Origin: Nostoc sp. UCD121
GTDB taxonomy: Bacteria > Cyanobacteriota > Cyanobacteriia > Cyanobacteriales > Nostocaceae
Assembly: GCF_014222285.1 (NCBI RefSeq)
Contig: NZ_JACKZS010000059.1
Coordinates: 1 to 37,602 of the forward strand
Length of the DNA stretch: 37,602 nt
Direction: 5' to 3'
The position numbers were made by a program, and so were the translations under genes. Within the stretch, counting starts at the first letter, position 1. Every line of letters begins with the position of its first letter. Positions 30,973-37,602 of the stretch are shown here, piece after piece. The notes below the pieces were generated by a model. That model did no database searches, was not told where the DNA came from, and worked only from the letters and a program-made list of their open reading frames with translations.

Positions 30973-31304
30973 TGCTCTAATTTGATAGGTTCTGGTTCAA
31001 CAGTGTTAGAAGATTTGGTAGAACGCCAAATCAAAAACGCTGCTGCCCAAAGCGTAAAATTACCAACTAAGGTCATGGTAGCTTGAAGTGTTACCAGCCA
31101 TTCCAGAGATTCGGCGTTGTCAAAATAATGCCAGGTACAAGCACACATAGCGCTAACTAAAGCTGGTAACATAGCAAGGGATAATCCCCACCAATTGCGG
31201 TTATTAGTGAGTTCGCCGTAAGTCCAGATTAACCAAATGGCAACAATCCACTCTATAACGCTAGAAATATGAATAATCCAGGTGGGAATCGATAGGGTGT
31301 GCAT
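30969..31304 (-). CDS. DUF2499 membrane protein
   Basis: A 111-residue protein with about three membrane segments. The DUF2499 pattern is clear: LSIPTWIIHISSVIEWIVA at the start and MCACTWHYFDNAESLEWLV in the middle. Family members occur in cyanobacteria and plastids, next to or with DUF3593, as here with a 4-base overlap. Function unknown. ATG at 31302-31304. The paired layout suggests a two-subunit membrane unit (inference). Confidence 0.8.
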   Translation of the reverse strand: MHTLSIPTWIIHISSVIEWIVAIWLIWTYGELTNNRNWWGLSLAMLPALVSAMCACTWHYFDNAESLEWLVTLQATMTLVGNFTLWAAAFLIWRSTKSSNTVEPEPIKLEQ

Positions 31305-31481
31305 AAGAAAGTTAGGAATTAAAGACGCGGAATTTAGTGTCTGTGCTGGAGTTAAGAGTCAATAGTATTAATCTTTTTGTTTTTCTATGTCCCTATTTTC
31401 CTACAATACAACTCATCTTTTATTGGCAGGATGGCATCAACGTTTTAAAAAAAGTTGTTAATCTAAAATCTAAAATCCAAA

Positions 31482-32528
31482 ATGGTCAAGATGCGCGCGT
31501 TATTGTCTGGGTATTACGGTAAAGGTAATGGTGGTGACGAGGCTTTGTTAGCAACGCTCTTGCAAATGTTACCATCTCACGTAACCCCTGTGGTACTTTC
31601 GGGAAATCCAGAGGAAACGCGCGATCGCTACAATGTAGAAACTTACGATCGCATGGCTCCCTTAGCTGTACTGCAAGCTTTACGCTCAAGTGATGCCTTT
31701 ATTTGGGGCGGCGGGAGTATTATTCAAGATGTTACCAGCACTATCAGCCCCTTTTATTATGGGGGAATGATGGCATTGGCGCAGAAAATGGGTTTGAAAA
31801 CTGTTGCTTGGGCGCAGGGTATTGGCCCGTTAGTGCGTCCGCAAACTCGTTGGTTAGCGCGGCAAACCTTTGGTAATTGTACCAAAGTTAGTGTCCGCGA
31901 TCGCGCCAGCGCTGCTTTATTATCTGATTGGCAAATTCCTTGTATTATAGCTCCTGACCCGGTTTGGGCGTTGGAATCGAAACCAGTACCGGGACTTTGG
32001 GATTTACCTGCGCCGAGAGTTGCGGTAACGTTGCGATCGCATTCCCAACTTACAGAAACCCGTCTGGCAAATTTAACCCGTGCTTTGGTGGATTTTCAAA
32101 AAGCTACGCAGGCTTTCATCTTACTACTGCCATTTCAAAAAAGTGAAGATTTAAGTATTGCCGAAGCTATTCAACCCCACCTTAAAGATGTCAGCCAGAT
32201 TTTATGTTTGGAAGATCCACAACTGTTGAAAGGTGTGTTTCGCGGCGTAGAAATGGCGATTGGGATGCGTCTACACAGTTTGATTATGGCTGCTGCGGAA
32301 GGTTGTCGTTGCTTTGCTCTTAGTTATGACCCCAAGGTAAATCGTCTTATGGAAGACTTAGAAATGCCTGGATGGGATTTGGCGAGTTTACCCGATGATC
32401 CCAATTTGATTAGTCTAACTTGGATGGAGCATTATGCTAATGGCGATCCTTTATCACCAAACCAAATACAATCTTTAGTAGATAGGGCATTAATCCACCG
32501 CGAGTTATTGAGCCAAGTTTTTATTTGA
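31482..32528 (+). CDS. csaB: Polysaccharide pyruvyl transferase, CsaB type
   Basis: A 348-residue protein of the polysaccharide pyruvyl transferase family, GT-B-like fold. N-terminal LSGYYGKGNGGDEALL (8-23) and the GGGS loop after SSDAFIW fit the CsaB group, as does IGMRLHSLIMAA near residue 258. CsaB enzymes add pyruvate ketals to cell wall or sheath polysaccharides, from phosphoenolpyruvate, giving negative charge that can anchor S-layer or sheath proteins. Cyanobacterial homologs are annotated this way but their acceptor is not established here. Start at ATG 31482; ATG 31491 three codons later would serve equally well. Monocistronic by spacing. Confidence 0.82.
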   Translation: MVKMRALLSGYYGKGNGGDEALLATLLQMLPSHVTPVVLSGNPEETRDRYNVETYDRMAPLAVLQALRSSDAFIWGGGSIIQDVTSTISPFYYGGMMALAQKMGLKTVAWAQGIGPLVRPQTRWLARQTFGNCTKVSVRDRASAALLSDWQIPCIIAPDPVWALESKPVPGLWDLPAPRVAVTLRSHSQLTETRLANLTRALVDFQKATQAFILLLPFQKSEDLSIAEAIQPHLKDVSQILCLEDPQLLKGVFRGVEMAIGMRLHSLIMAAAEGCRCFALSYDPKVNRLMEDLEMPGWDLASLPDDPNLISLTWMEHYANGDPLSPNQIQSLVDRALIHRELLSQVFI

Positions 32529-32679
32529 CGCTCTCCAGCCATAAATAGTGGAGATTCTAGATCGGTAATTTTCAGACTTTTATAAATTGATTATACAAAA
32601 TACTCAAGCATCATTTATGACAAAATATATCAGTTATGTTATCTAGGATATACAGAAATAATTCTTGAGATCATTGCTG

Positions 32680-34140
32680 ATGATAAACTTTGGTTTTTGG
32701 AACTTAATTATAGTAATTGTAGTTGCATTGGTTCTCAAAAATAATTGGCGACTAGACGATGATGAGAAGGTAGCCTGGAAAAATTCTCTATTCTTAAAAT
32801 CTTCTGTTATTCAACAATTGATGCAATTTTTGCGTCAACCAATTGTTAACTTTATCATCCAAGCAGTTGTTGTATTAGTAGTAACAAGATTTCTCTGTTA
32901 TACAGGTTGGCTAGTTTATTTTCTAAATCAGCCAAATCCACCTTTATGGGATTTTAAATGGTTTTATGTGGCGAGTAAATTGGCTCATCAGCATTTGAGT
33001 CCTTTTAATGTCGAGATTTTTAACCAAAGCTTCTGTAGCCTAACTAAAACGTGTGGATTTATTCCACCATTTGTCTATCCACCTAATATTATTCCTCTTA
33101 TCTGGTTTCTCGGTTATTTTTCGATCAATACTGCATTTTCAATCTGGATTGTGATGCATATATTAGCAATCGGCTTGGCCTTATGGGGAGCGAACATCCT
33201 CCTAGAATCGAAATCGCCAGCTTTCAGAACTATTTGCACAATCTCGGCTGCCTTAATTTATGGCTTAGTTCGCGATCTTCAAGTTGGTAATCTTGCCATT
33301 TTCGTTGCGGTTCTCATCTTATGGATGTTTATCTTGGCTAGAAAATATCAGGATATTCCAGCCGGACTTTGCTTGGGTATTGCCGTTTGTAAACCAACAT
33401 TAGCTGCATTATTCATTCTATATTTTCTCCTTAAAAGACGCTTTTCTCTAGTTTTTGTATCTGTTCTCACAGGAAGTTTTCTAGTATTTTTAGGTCTAGC
33501 ATTAACAGGCAATTCTTTGACACAATACCTACCAGATACGGCTCGTGGATTTGCACTTTGGCTTAACGATTCATCAAATAGTCCCTATCTTTCAATTACT
33601 CGCCTAGATTTGATGGTAGTGGGCCCAAGATTATTACCCAATAATCCATTATTTGCCAAGTTATTGTCAGACTTTATTGTTCTAATACTTGTTGGTTTCG
33701 TGGGTTGGTATTGGTATCTACAACAATCTATTACAGCCTGGTCAAAAGAAATATACTTAGCCGAAATGGTACTAGTTTCTTGCTTGAGTATTGCCATTAA
33801 TTATTCACAGCAAACTAGTACTGTGATGTTAATACCTGCGGTTGTTTTTTTGCTCAATGATTTGCTATATCAAATCAGGTATTATAAATTTTCTATGAGA
33901 AGAATATCTGTTTGGTTAGCAGGGGTTTGCTTTCTAGCAGTGCAAACAGCAGTTATTCATGGCTGGCTCATCGGCTCTTTAGCAAATCGCTGGAACGTGA
34001 AAGCAGGGGAATTACCCTACTTTCTGAAAGTAACGATCTTCGCACTACCGAGTTATGCAATTCTAGGAATCACCCTGAGTATTTTAGTCTTAGCAATTAG
34101 TTCACTGCGTCAAAAACAGGTTTTAAAATTTGAACCTTAA
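32680..34140 (+). CDS. GT87-like (DUF2029) membrane glycosyltransferase
   Basis: A 486-residue integral membrane protein with about ten hydrophobic segments. It fits the DUF2029/GT87 family of polyprenol-phosphate-mannose-dependent mannosyltransferases: an early periplasmic loop holds the acidic position in PPLWDFKWFYVASK, the place of the family's catalytic Asp. The family lacks Rossmann-type donor motifs, in line with this sequence. The open frame extends to a TTG at 32665; I chose ATG 32680 because the five extra residues add nothing and the TTG has no ribosome binding site. It probably glycosylates an envelope glycan or lipid on the outer side of the inner membrane. Substrate unknown. It lies between csaB and pgeF with no overlap. 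Confidence 0.65.
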   Translation: MINFGFWNLIIVIVVALVLKNNWRLDDDEKVAWKNSLFLKSSVIQQLMQFLRQPIVNFIIQAVVVLVVTRFLCYTGWLVYFLNQPNPPLWDFKWFYVASKLAHQHLSPFNVEIFNQSFCSLTKTCGFIPPFVYPPNIIPLIWFLGYFSINTAFSIWIVMHILAIGLALWGANILLESKSPAFRTICTISAALIYGLVRDLQVGNLAIFVAVLILWMFILARKYQDIPAGLCLGIAVCKPTLAALFILYFLLKRRFSLVFVSVLTGSFLVFLGLALTGNSLTQYLPDTARGFALWLNDSSNSPYLSITRLDLMVVGPRLLPNNPLFAKLLSDFIVLILVGFVGWYWYLQQSITAWSKEIYLAEMVLVSCLSIAINYSQQTSTVMLIPAVVFLLNDLLYQIRYYKFSMRRISVWLAGVCFLAVQTAVIHGWLIGSLANRWNVKAGELPYFLKVTIFALPSYAILGITLSILVLAISSLRQKQVLKFEP

Positions 34141-34186
34141 AATTCAATATGGTTCAAAGCGTTACTTGTATAAAATCGTGGGTTTT

Positions 34187-34209
34187 GAGACGCGATAAAT
34201 CGCCGTCTC
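34187..34209. terminator. Stem-loop between converging genes
   Basis: GAGACGCGATAAATCGCCGTCTC folds as GAGACGCGAT against ATCGCCGTCTC with one bulged base. It lies 47 bases after the GT87-like gene and 61 bases after the pgeF stop, so it could end both transcripts. No long T run follows. Members of this GAGACG repeat are common in Nostoc spacers. Confidence 0.45.
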
Positions 34210-34270
34210 TGCAAGCCTGTATTGCCTTAAAATCGGGTGTCAATTTAGAATACCAAGATTAAAGTCAGTT

Positions 34271-35050
34271 TTACCTTTTACCACTGACAATCCCTGACCA
34301 TTGAACTTTTTTTTCTTGCTCTCGGCGGTAAGAAAAGAAATGCTCTGGAGTTTGGAAAGTACAATAAGGTGCGATCGCAATTTGTTCTGCACTAATCCCC
34401 ATGTTTTCCAGTTGTAAGGTATTCACTCGCCGCACATCCAACCTTACCTTTCCCGGATTAAGGTCTTCCAGTAAGGGTGAATTTGGTAACTCATGCAATG
34501 CTGTGACAATTTTTTCTTCGTCATTATGTGATATAATGCTAGCCCCAATTTCGGCAGCCACTTCAATCGAGACTTGGTAAACCTCACCTGCGATCGCAGG
34601 GCCCATTGCAATGCGTAAATCATCAAGTTTGCTGCCTTGAGATTGTAATCTAGCGATCGCTAGGGGGACAATCTTCTTGGCAGTCCCTCGCCAACCCGCG
34701 TGTAATGCTGCCACCCGTCCAGTTTTCACATCCCCAATCAGCACGGGTGTACAATCTGCGCTAGCTACCCAAATTGCTTGGAGAGGCTGCTCGCTCATTA
34801 AACCATCCGCCGATGCTAAGTCCTCCTCAGCAGAGCTTAAGAAGCTTTCAACTTCTTGGGGGGTGAGAACAGTATTGCCATGAACCTGCTTTAAGCGATA
34901 GACTGATGCCTCTGGTTGCAATACTTCTGTGATAACTTGTGGCGATCGCGGCCAAAACTGCTGGGTAAAGAAGCCGTGATGCCAATGTTCCAGAATACTA
35001 CAAGTTAGATAAGGCAGTCCTTCCCAATTGCGCCAGTGCCAAGTGTGCAT
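34271..35050 (-). CDS. pgeF: Multicopper polyphenol oxidase/purine nucleoside phosphorylase family, PgeF
   Basis: A 259-residue protein of the YfiH/YlmD (formerly laccase-domain) family. The metal ligands fit: His57 in KQVHGNTV, Cys100 in ASADCTPV and His117 in ALHAGWRGTAKK, with 17 residues from Cys to His as in E. coli YfiH. Relatives are reported to act as purine nucleoside phosphorylases/adenosine deaminases and to edit peptidoglycan precursors (PgeF). The frame is open to a TTG at 35056; I took ATG 35048-35050, two codons in. It is divergent from birA, 77 bases apart. Cytoplasmic; no link to the heterocyst genes is evident. Confidence 0.86.
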   Translation of the reverse strand: MHTWHWRNWEGLPYLTCSILEHWHHGFFTQQFWPRSPQVITEVLQPEASVYRLKQVHGNTVLTPQEVESFLSSAEEDLASADGLMSEQPLQAIWVASADCTPVLIGDVKTGRVAALHAGWRGTAKKIVPLAIARLQSQGSKLDDLRIAMGPAIAGEVYQVSIEVAAEIGASIISHNDEEKIVTALHELPNSPLLEDLNPGKVRLDVRRVNTLQLENMGISAEQIAIAPYCTFQTPEHFFSYRREQEKKVQWSGIVSGKR

Positions 35051-35127
35051 CTTCAACCAAACCTAAACAAAAATCACTCATCAGCCAATCAATGCTAACT
35101 TGAACAACGGAATTTGGGTTAACTGCT

Positions 35128-35946
35128 GTGGGATTTAATCTGCAAAACTTGGAATCAGCCTTGAAAGCAGGGCGTAAGCATACATATTTACCATTTTCCC
35201 TCCACTTTTTTGAAAGCGTCTCCTCAACCAACCAAACCCTCTGGAACTTACTCCACCAAGGAGCTATTTCAGGAACAGTAGTCATCGCCACTCAGCAATC
35301 TGCTGGGCGAGGACAATGGGGACGCGAGTGGATTTCTCCAGTTGGGGGATTATATGTTTCCGTGGCGATTTCTTTCGACCACAAAATCGAGGCTACTGAC
35401 AGCTACCAGCTAACTTTCGCTACTGCTTGGGGAATTGCGTCTCAATTGCGTCAGCGCGGTATAGATGTTGGGATAAAATGGCCCAATGATTTAGTTTTAA
35501 ATGGTCGCAAACTAGGCGGCATTTTGACAGAAACCAAAGTAAACAAAGGACAAATCACCCAAGCAGTAATTGGTGTTGGTATTAACTGGACAAATCCAGT
35601 ACCCGAAACTGGAATTAATCTGGAATCGTGGCAAGCTTCCCAAGATTTCAGACCAATCTCTTGTCTGGAAATACTCACCTCTACAGTCTTACTGGGAATA
35701 GAATCCGGTATGGAGTGCCTTCAACAAGAAGGAGTAAGCATACTCTTATCTCGCTATCTAGACTTGCTTACAAACATGGGCGATCGGGTGTATGTCAATA
35801 ATCTTTTTGGTACTGTAGTTGGGGTGACACCTCAAGGAAATTTACGAGTTGATTTAGAAACATACAATACAAAGGAACTAATTACACCGGAAATTTATAT
35901 TGAACCCGGTACAATCAGTTTGGGGTACCATAAATCTTCCGTTTAA
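35128..35946 (+). CDS. birA: Biotin--protein ligase BirA
   Basis: A 272-residue enzyme that activates biotin with ATP and attaches it to the lysine of the biotin carrier protein of acetyl-CoA carboxylase, which feeds malonyl-CoA to lipid synthesis. Motifs: SST at 32-34, the biotinyl-AMP loop GRGQWGR at 60-66, KWPND at 117-121 and GGILTE at 130-135. The N-terminal DNA-binding domain of bifunctional BirA is absent, so this is a ligase only. Start GTG at 35128: the frame is closed by TGA at 35101-35103 with no ATG or other good start between. C-terminal beta domain present (about 228-272). Confidence 0.93.
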   Translation: MGFNLQNLESALKAGRKHTYLPFSLHFFESVSSTNQTLWNLLHQGAISGTVVIATQQSAGRGQWGREWISPVGGLYVSVAISFDHKIEATDSYQLTFATAWGIASQLRQRGIDVGIKWPNDLVLNGRKLGGILTETKVNKGQITQAVIGVGINWTNPVPETGINLESWQASQDFRPISCLEILTSTVLLGIESGMECLQQEGVSILLSRYLDLLTNMGDRVYVNNLFGTVVGVTPQGNLRVDLETYNTKELITPEIYIEPGTISLGYHKSSV

Positions 35947-36036
35947 ATTTGAGGTTTGTTCAAAATTTCGCTCTTTGGGCAAGACAAACCACTAGCATCA
36001 TCTCTTTAGGCTAATTACACACAACTGAGAGAACAA

Positions 36037-37587
36037 ATGACGCAGCGCAATAATTCTGCCCATCATCGTTTGCATTTATGGCAGCAAGGTCTAACAAAAA
36101 AACGTTTTGCCTCAACACTACCAGCCCAGAGCCTCTGTTGGCTGAGTAGCGTCAGCCTCCTTAGCGGCGGCTTTGTGTTTGCTCAAACGGAAACACAAGT
36201 AGATAACATCGTTCCCACTGTTGAAACTTCCCAGCCAACAGTAGTTCCAAATCTAGTTAAAAAGCAGGCTGTTGCACCCGAAGCAGTTCAAGCGCAACCA
36301 GAATTTTCCCAACGGCGAGCCAGACTCAAACAGAGACTACGCAAGCCAGAGGTAGCTCAATCAAAAGAACCAGTCAGGCAGTCTACGCCCAAAATCGAAG
36401 CTGCTGAACCTGTTGTTATTATCAGACAGTCAAAACCCAAAGTAGAAACCTCCCAGGTTACTCCTGCAAGGGTGAGACAGGAAAAACCCAATACCCCTGC
36501 CCGCTCTTTACCAAAACTCCCAGAAGTTGCTCAACCATCGAATAACTCCAACAGTTCTGTTAGTGCAACGCCAGGTAAAACCAAGGATTATAATAACGCC
36601 TATATTGATCCTAATAGTTATGACAGTGGTGCTACAGGTACTTATCAAGCACCAAATTCTGTAATTCTCACAGAACGCTCTAGTGGTTGCCGAGCCATTT
36701 TACCTTCAGGACAAAGCGTATTAGGCGGCGTTTGCGCCAAAGTACCCCAAAGGAATGTAGCTGATTCTAGTGGTAAAGTAGCACCTAATTGGCTAAGAAG
36801 AAGTCAAAACGCCCAACTGCCAGTAGTTCCAACCACGCGGCAAGTTGCAACGACTGGCAACACCAGCAGATGGCGTGCTACTCAAAATGGTTATAGTGGT
36901 GACACCAAGACCGCATATCGCCCAAATCGGTTTATCCCGAATCCCAGCGAGTTCAGCCCCACAAGAGTGAGTGCCACTCCTATCGCACCCAGTGGCGGAA
37001 CTTTACCACCACCAATGGCAGATGGCAACATTGCACCCCGTCCCAGTAACGTAGCTTACGACTTCTCACTAGCATCGGTATTGCCACAAATTCCCTATAC
37101 AGGGGCAGTTGCCTATAATGGGACGGGGATGATGTATCCCTTGTCTATACCCGCTCCCATTACCTCGTTGTTTGGTTGGCGAGTTCATCCAATTACAGGT
37201 AATCAACGCTTCCATGCTGGTACAGACTTAGGTGCGCCTACGGGAACACCAGTTTTGGCAGCTGCTGCGGGTCAAGTCGAAACTGCTAACTGGATGGGTG
37301 GTTATGGTTTAACCGTTATCCTCAATCACAAATCGGCTGAACAAACCCTCTACGGTCACATGTCAGAGATCCTTGTTCAACCTGGTCAATGGGTACAACC
37401 TGGAACTGTCATCGGCCGAGTCGGCAGCACCGGAGCATCCACAGGCCCTCACCTGCACTTTGAAGTCCGCCACCTAACACCTAACGGTTGGGTTGCGACT
37501 GACCCAGGTGTGGAATTACAAAGCGCCCTCAGCCAGTTAGTACGAGGTTTGCAAACCGCCCAGGTTAGTCAAGAACCAGGTAGCTAG
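36037..37587 (+). CDS. Secreted M23 peptidase (lysostaphin-like)
   Basis: A 516-residue secreted protein. A membrane-targeting segment lies at about 27-50 after a basic N-terminus; a low-complexity basic, Gln/Pro-rich region follows (60-180), then a Pro/Ser/Thr-rich linker. The peptidase domain is at about 365-495: HAGTDLG (Zn ligands His393 and Asp397), YGHMSE (His441) and GPHLHFEV (His472, His474). All catalytic elements are there, so it should cut peptide cross-links of peptidoglycan. In this family some cyanobacterial members act in cell wall remodelling and heterocyst septa; this is not proof for this one. It ends 15 bases before the window edge. Stop TAG at 37585. Confidence 0.88.
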   Translation: MTQRNNSAHHRLHLWQQGLTKKRFASTLPAQSLCWLSSVSLLSGGFVFAQTETQVDNIVPTVETSQPTVVPNLVKKQAVAPEAVQAQPEFSQRRARLKQRLRKPEVAQSKEPVRQSTPKIEAAEPVVIIRQSKPKVETSQVTPARVRQEKPNTPARSLPKLPEVAQPSNNSNSSVSATPGKTKDYNNAYIDPNSYDSGATGTYQAPNSVILTERSSGCRAILPSGQSVLGGVCAKVPQRNVADSSGKVAPNWLRRSQNAQLPVVPTTRQVATTGNTSRWRATQNGYSGDTKTAYRPNRFIPNPSEFSPTRVSATPIAPSGGTLPPPMADGNIAPRPSNVAYDFSLASVLPQIPYTGAVAYNGTGMMYPLSIPAPITSLFGWRVHPITGNQRFHAGTDLGAPTGTPVLAAAAGQVETANWMGGYGLTVILNHKSAEQTLYGHMSEILVQPGQWVQPGTVIGRVGSTGASTGPHLHFEVRHLTPNGWVATDPGVELQSALSQLVRGLQTAQVSQEPGS

Positions 37588-37602
37588 AAGAAGCTGAGGG
37601 GC

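Overview
This window comes from a filamentous, heterocyst-forming cyanobacterium of the Nostoc/Anabaena type (Nostocales). The DNA is AT-rich, the HIP1 octamer GCGATCGC is frequent, heptad tandem repeats sit between genes, and about half of the window is the heterocyst glycolipid (HGL) gene cluster. The species cannot be fixed from the sequence alone.

Region 1 (1-18.1 kb) is the HGL synthesis cluster. hetI (phosphopantetheinyl transferase, + strand) converges on hetN (short-chain reductase, - strand). Behind hetN, in transcription order on the - strand, lie hglE (KS-AT-ACP-ACP-pseudoKR), hglD (KR-DH), hglC (KS-chain length factor-AT), hglA (PfaD-like enoyl reductase) and hglB (ACP-thioester reductase). 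The set is a rearranged relative of the bacterial Pfa polyunsaturated fatty acid synthases. HglE plus HglD equal one PfaA-like protein split at the pseudoKR/KR junction, HglC fuses PfaC-like KS-CLF to a PfaB-like AT, and HglA matches PfaD. FabA-type dehydratases are absent, and a reductive release module is added, as expected for a saturated fatty alcohol aglycone. Three of the four spacers inside hglE-hglB hold short inverted-repeat elements with a common core.

Region 2 (18.1-20.0 kb) is a long divergent spacer with no intact gene. It holds two peptide-like remnants, a complex inverted-repeat structure and a leader hairpin in front of hgdB.

Region 3 (20.0-28.7 kb, + strand) is an export and glycosylation block: hgdB (membrane fusion protein), hgdC (ABC permease, with no ATPase gene beside it), hgdA (sugar nucleotide epimerase), a GT2 glycosyltransferase, a secreted DUF2141 protein, a second membrane-bound GT2 enzyme and a GT4 enzyme that by content and order is probably hglT. 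Together regions 1 and 3 cover making, glycosylating and exporting the glycolipid layer that keeps oxygen out of heterocysts.

Region 4 (28.9-37.6 kb) is mixed: a PEP-CTERM surface protein, hisA, a DUF3593/DUF2499 membrane pair, a CsaB-type polysaccharide pyruvyl transferase, a GT87-like membrane mannosyltransferase, pgeF, birA and a secreted M23 peptidase. No rRNA, tRNA, CRISPR array or intact insertion sequence was seen.
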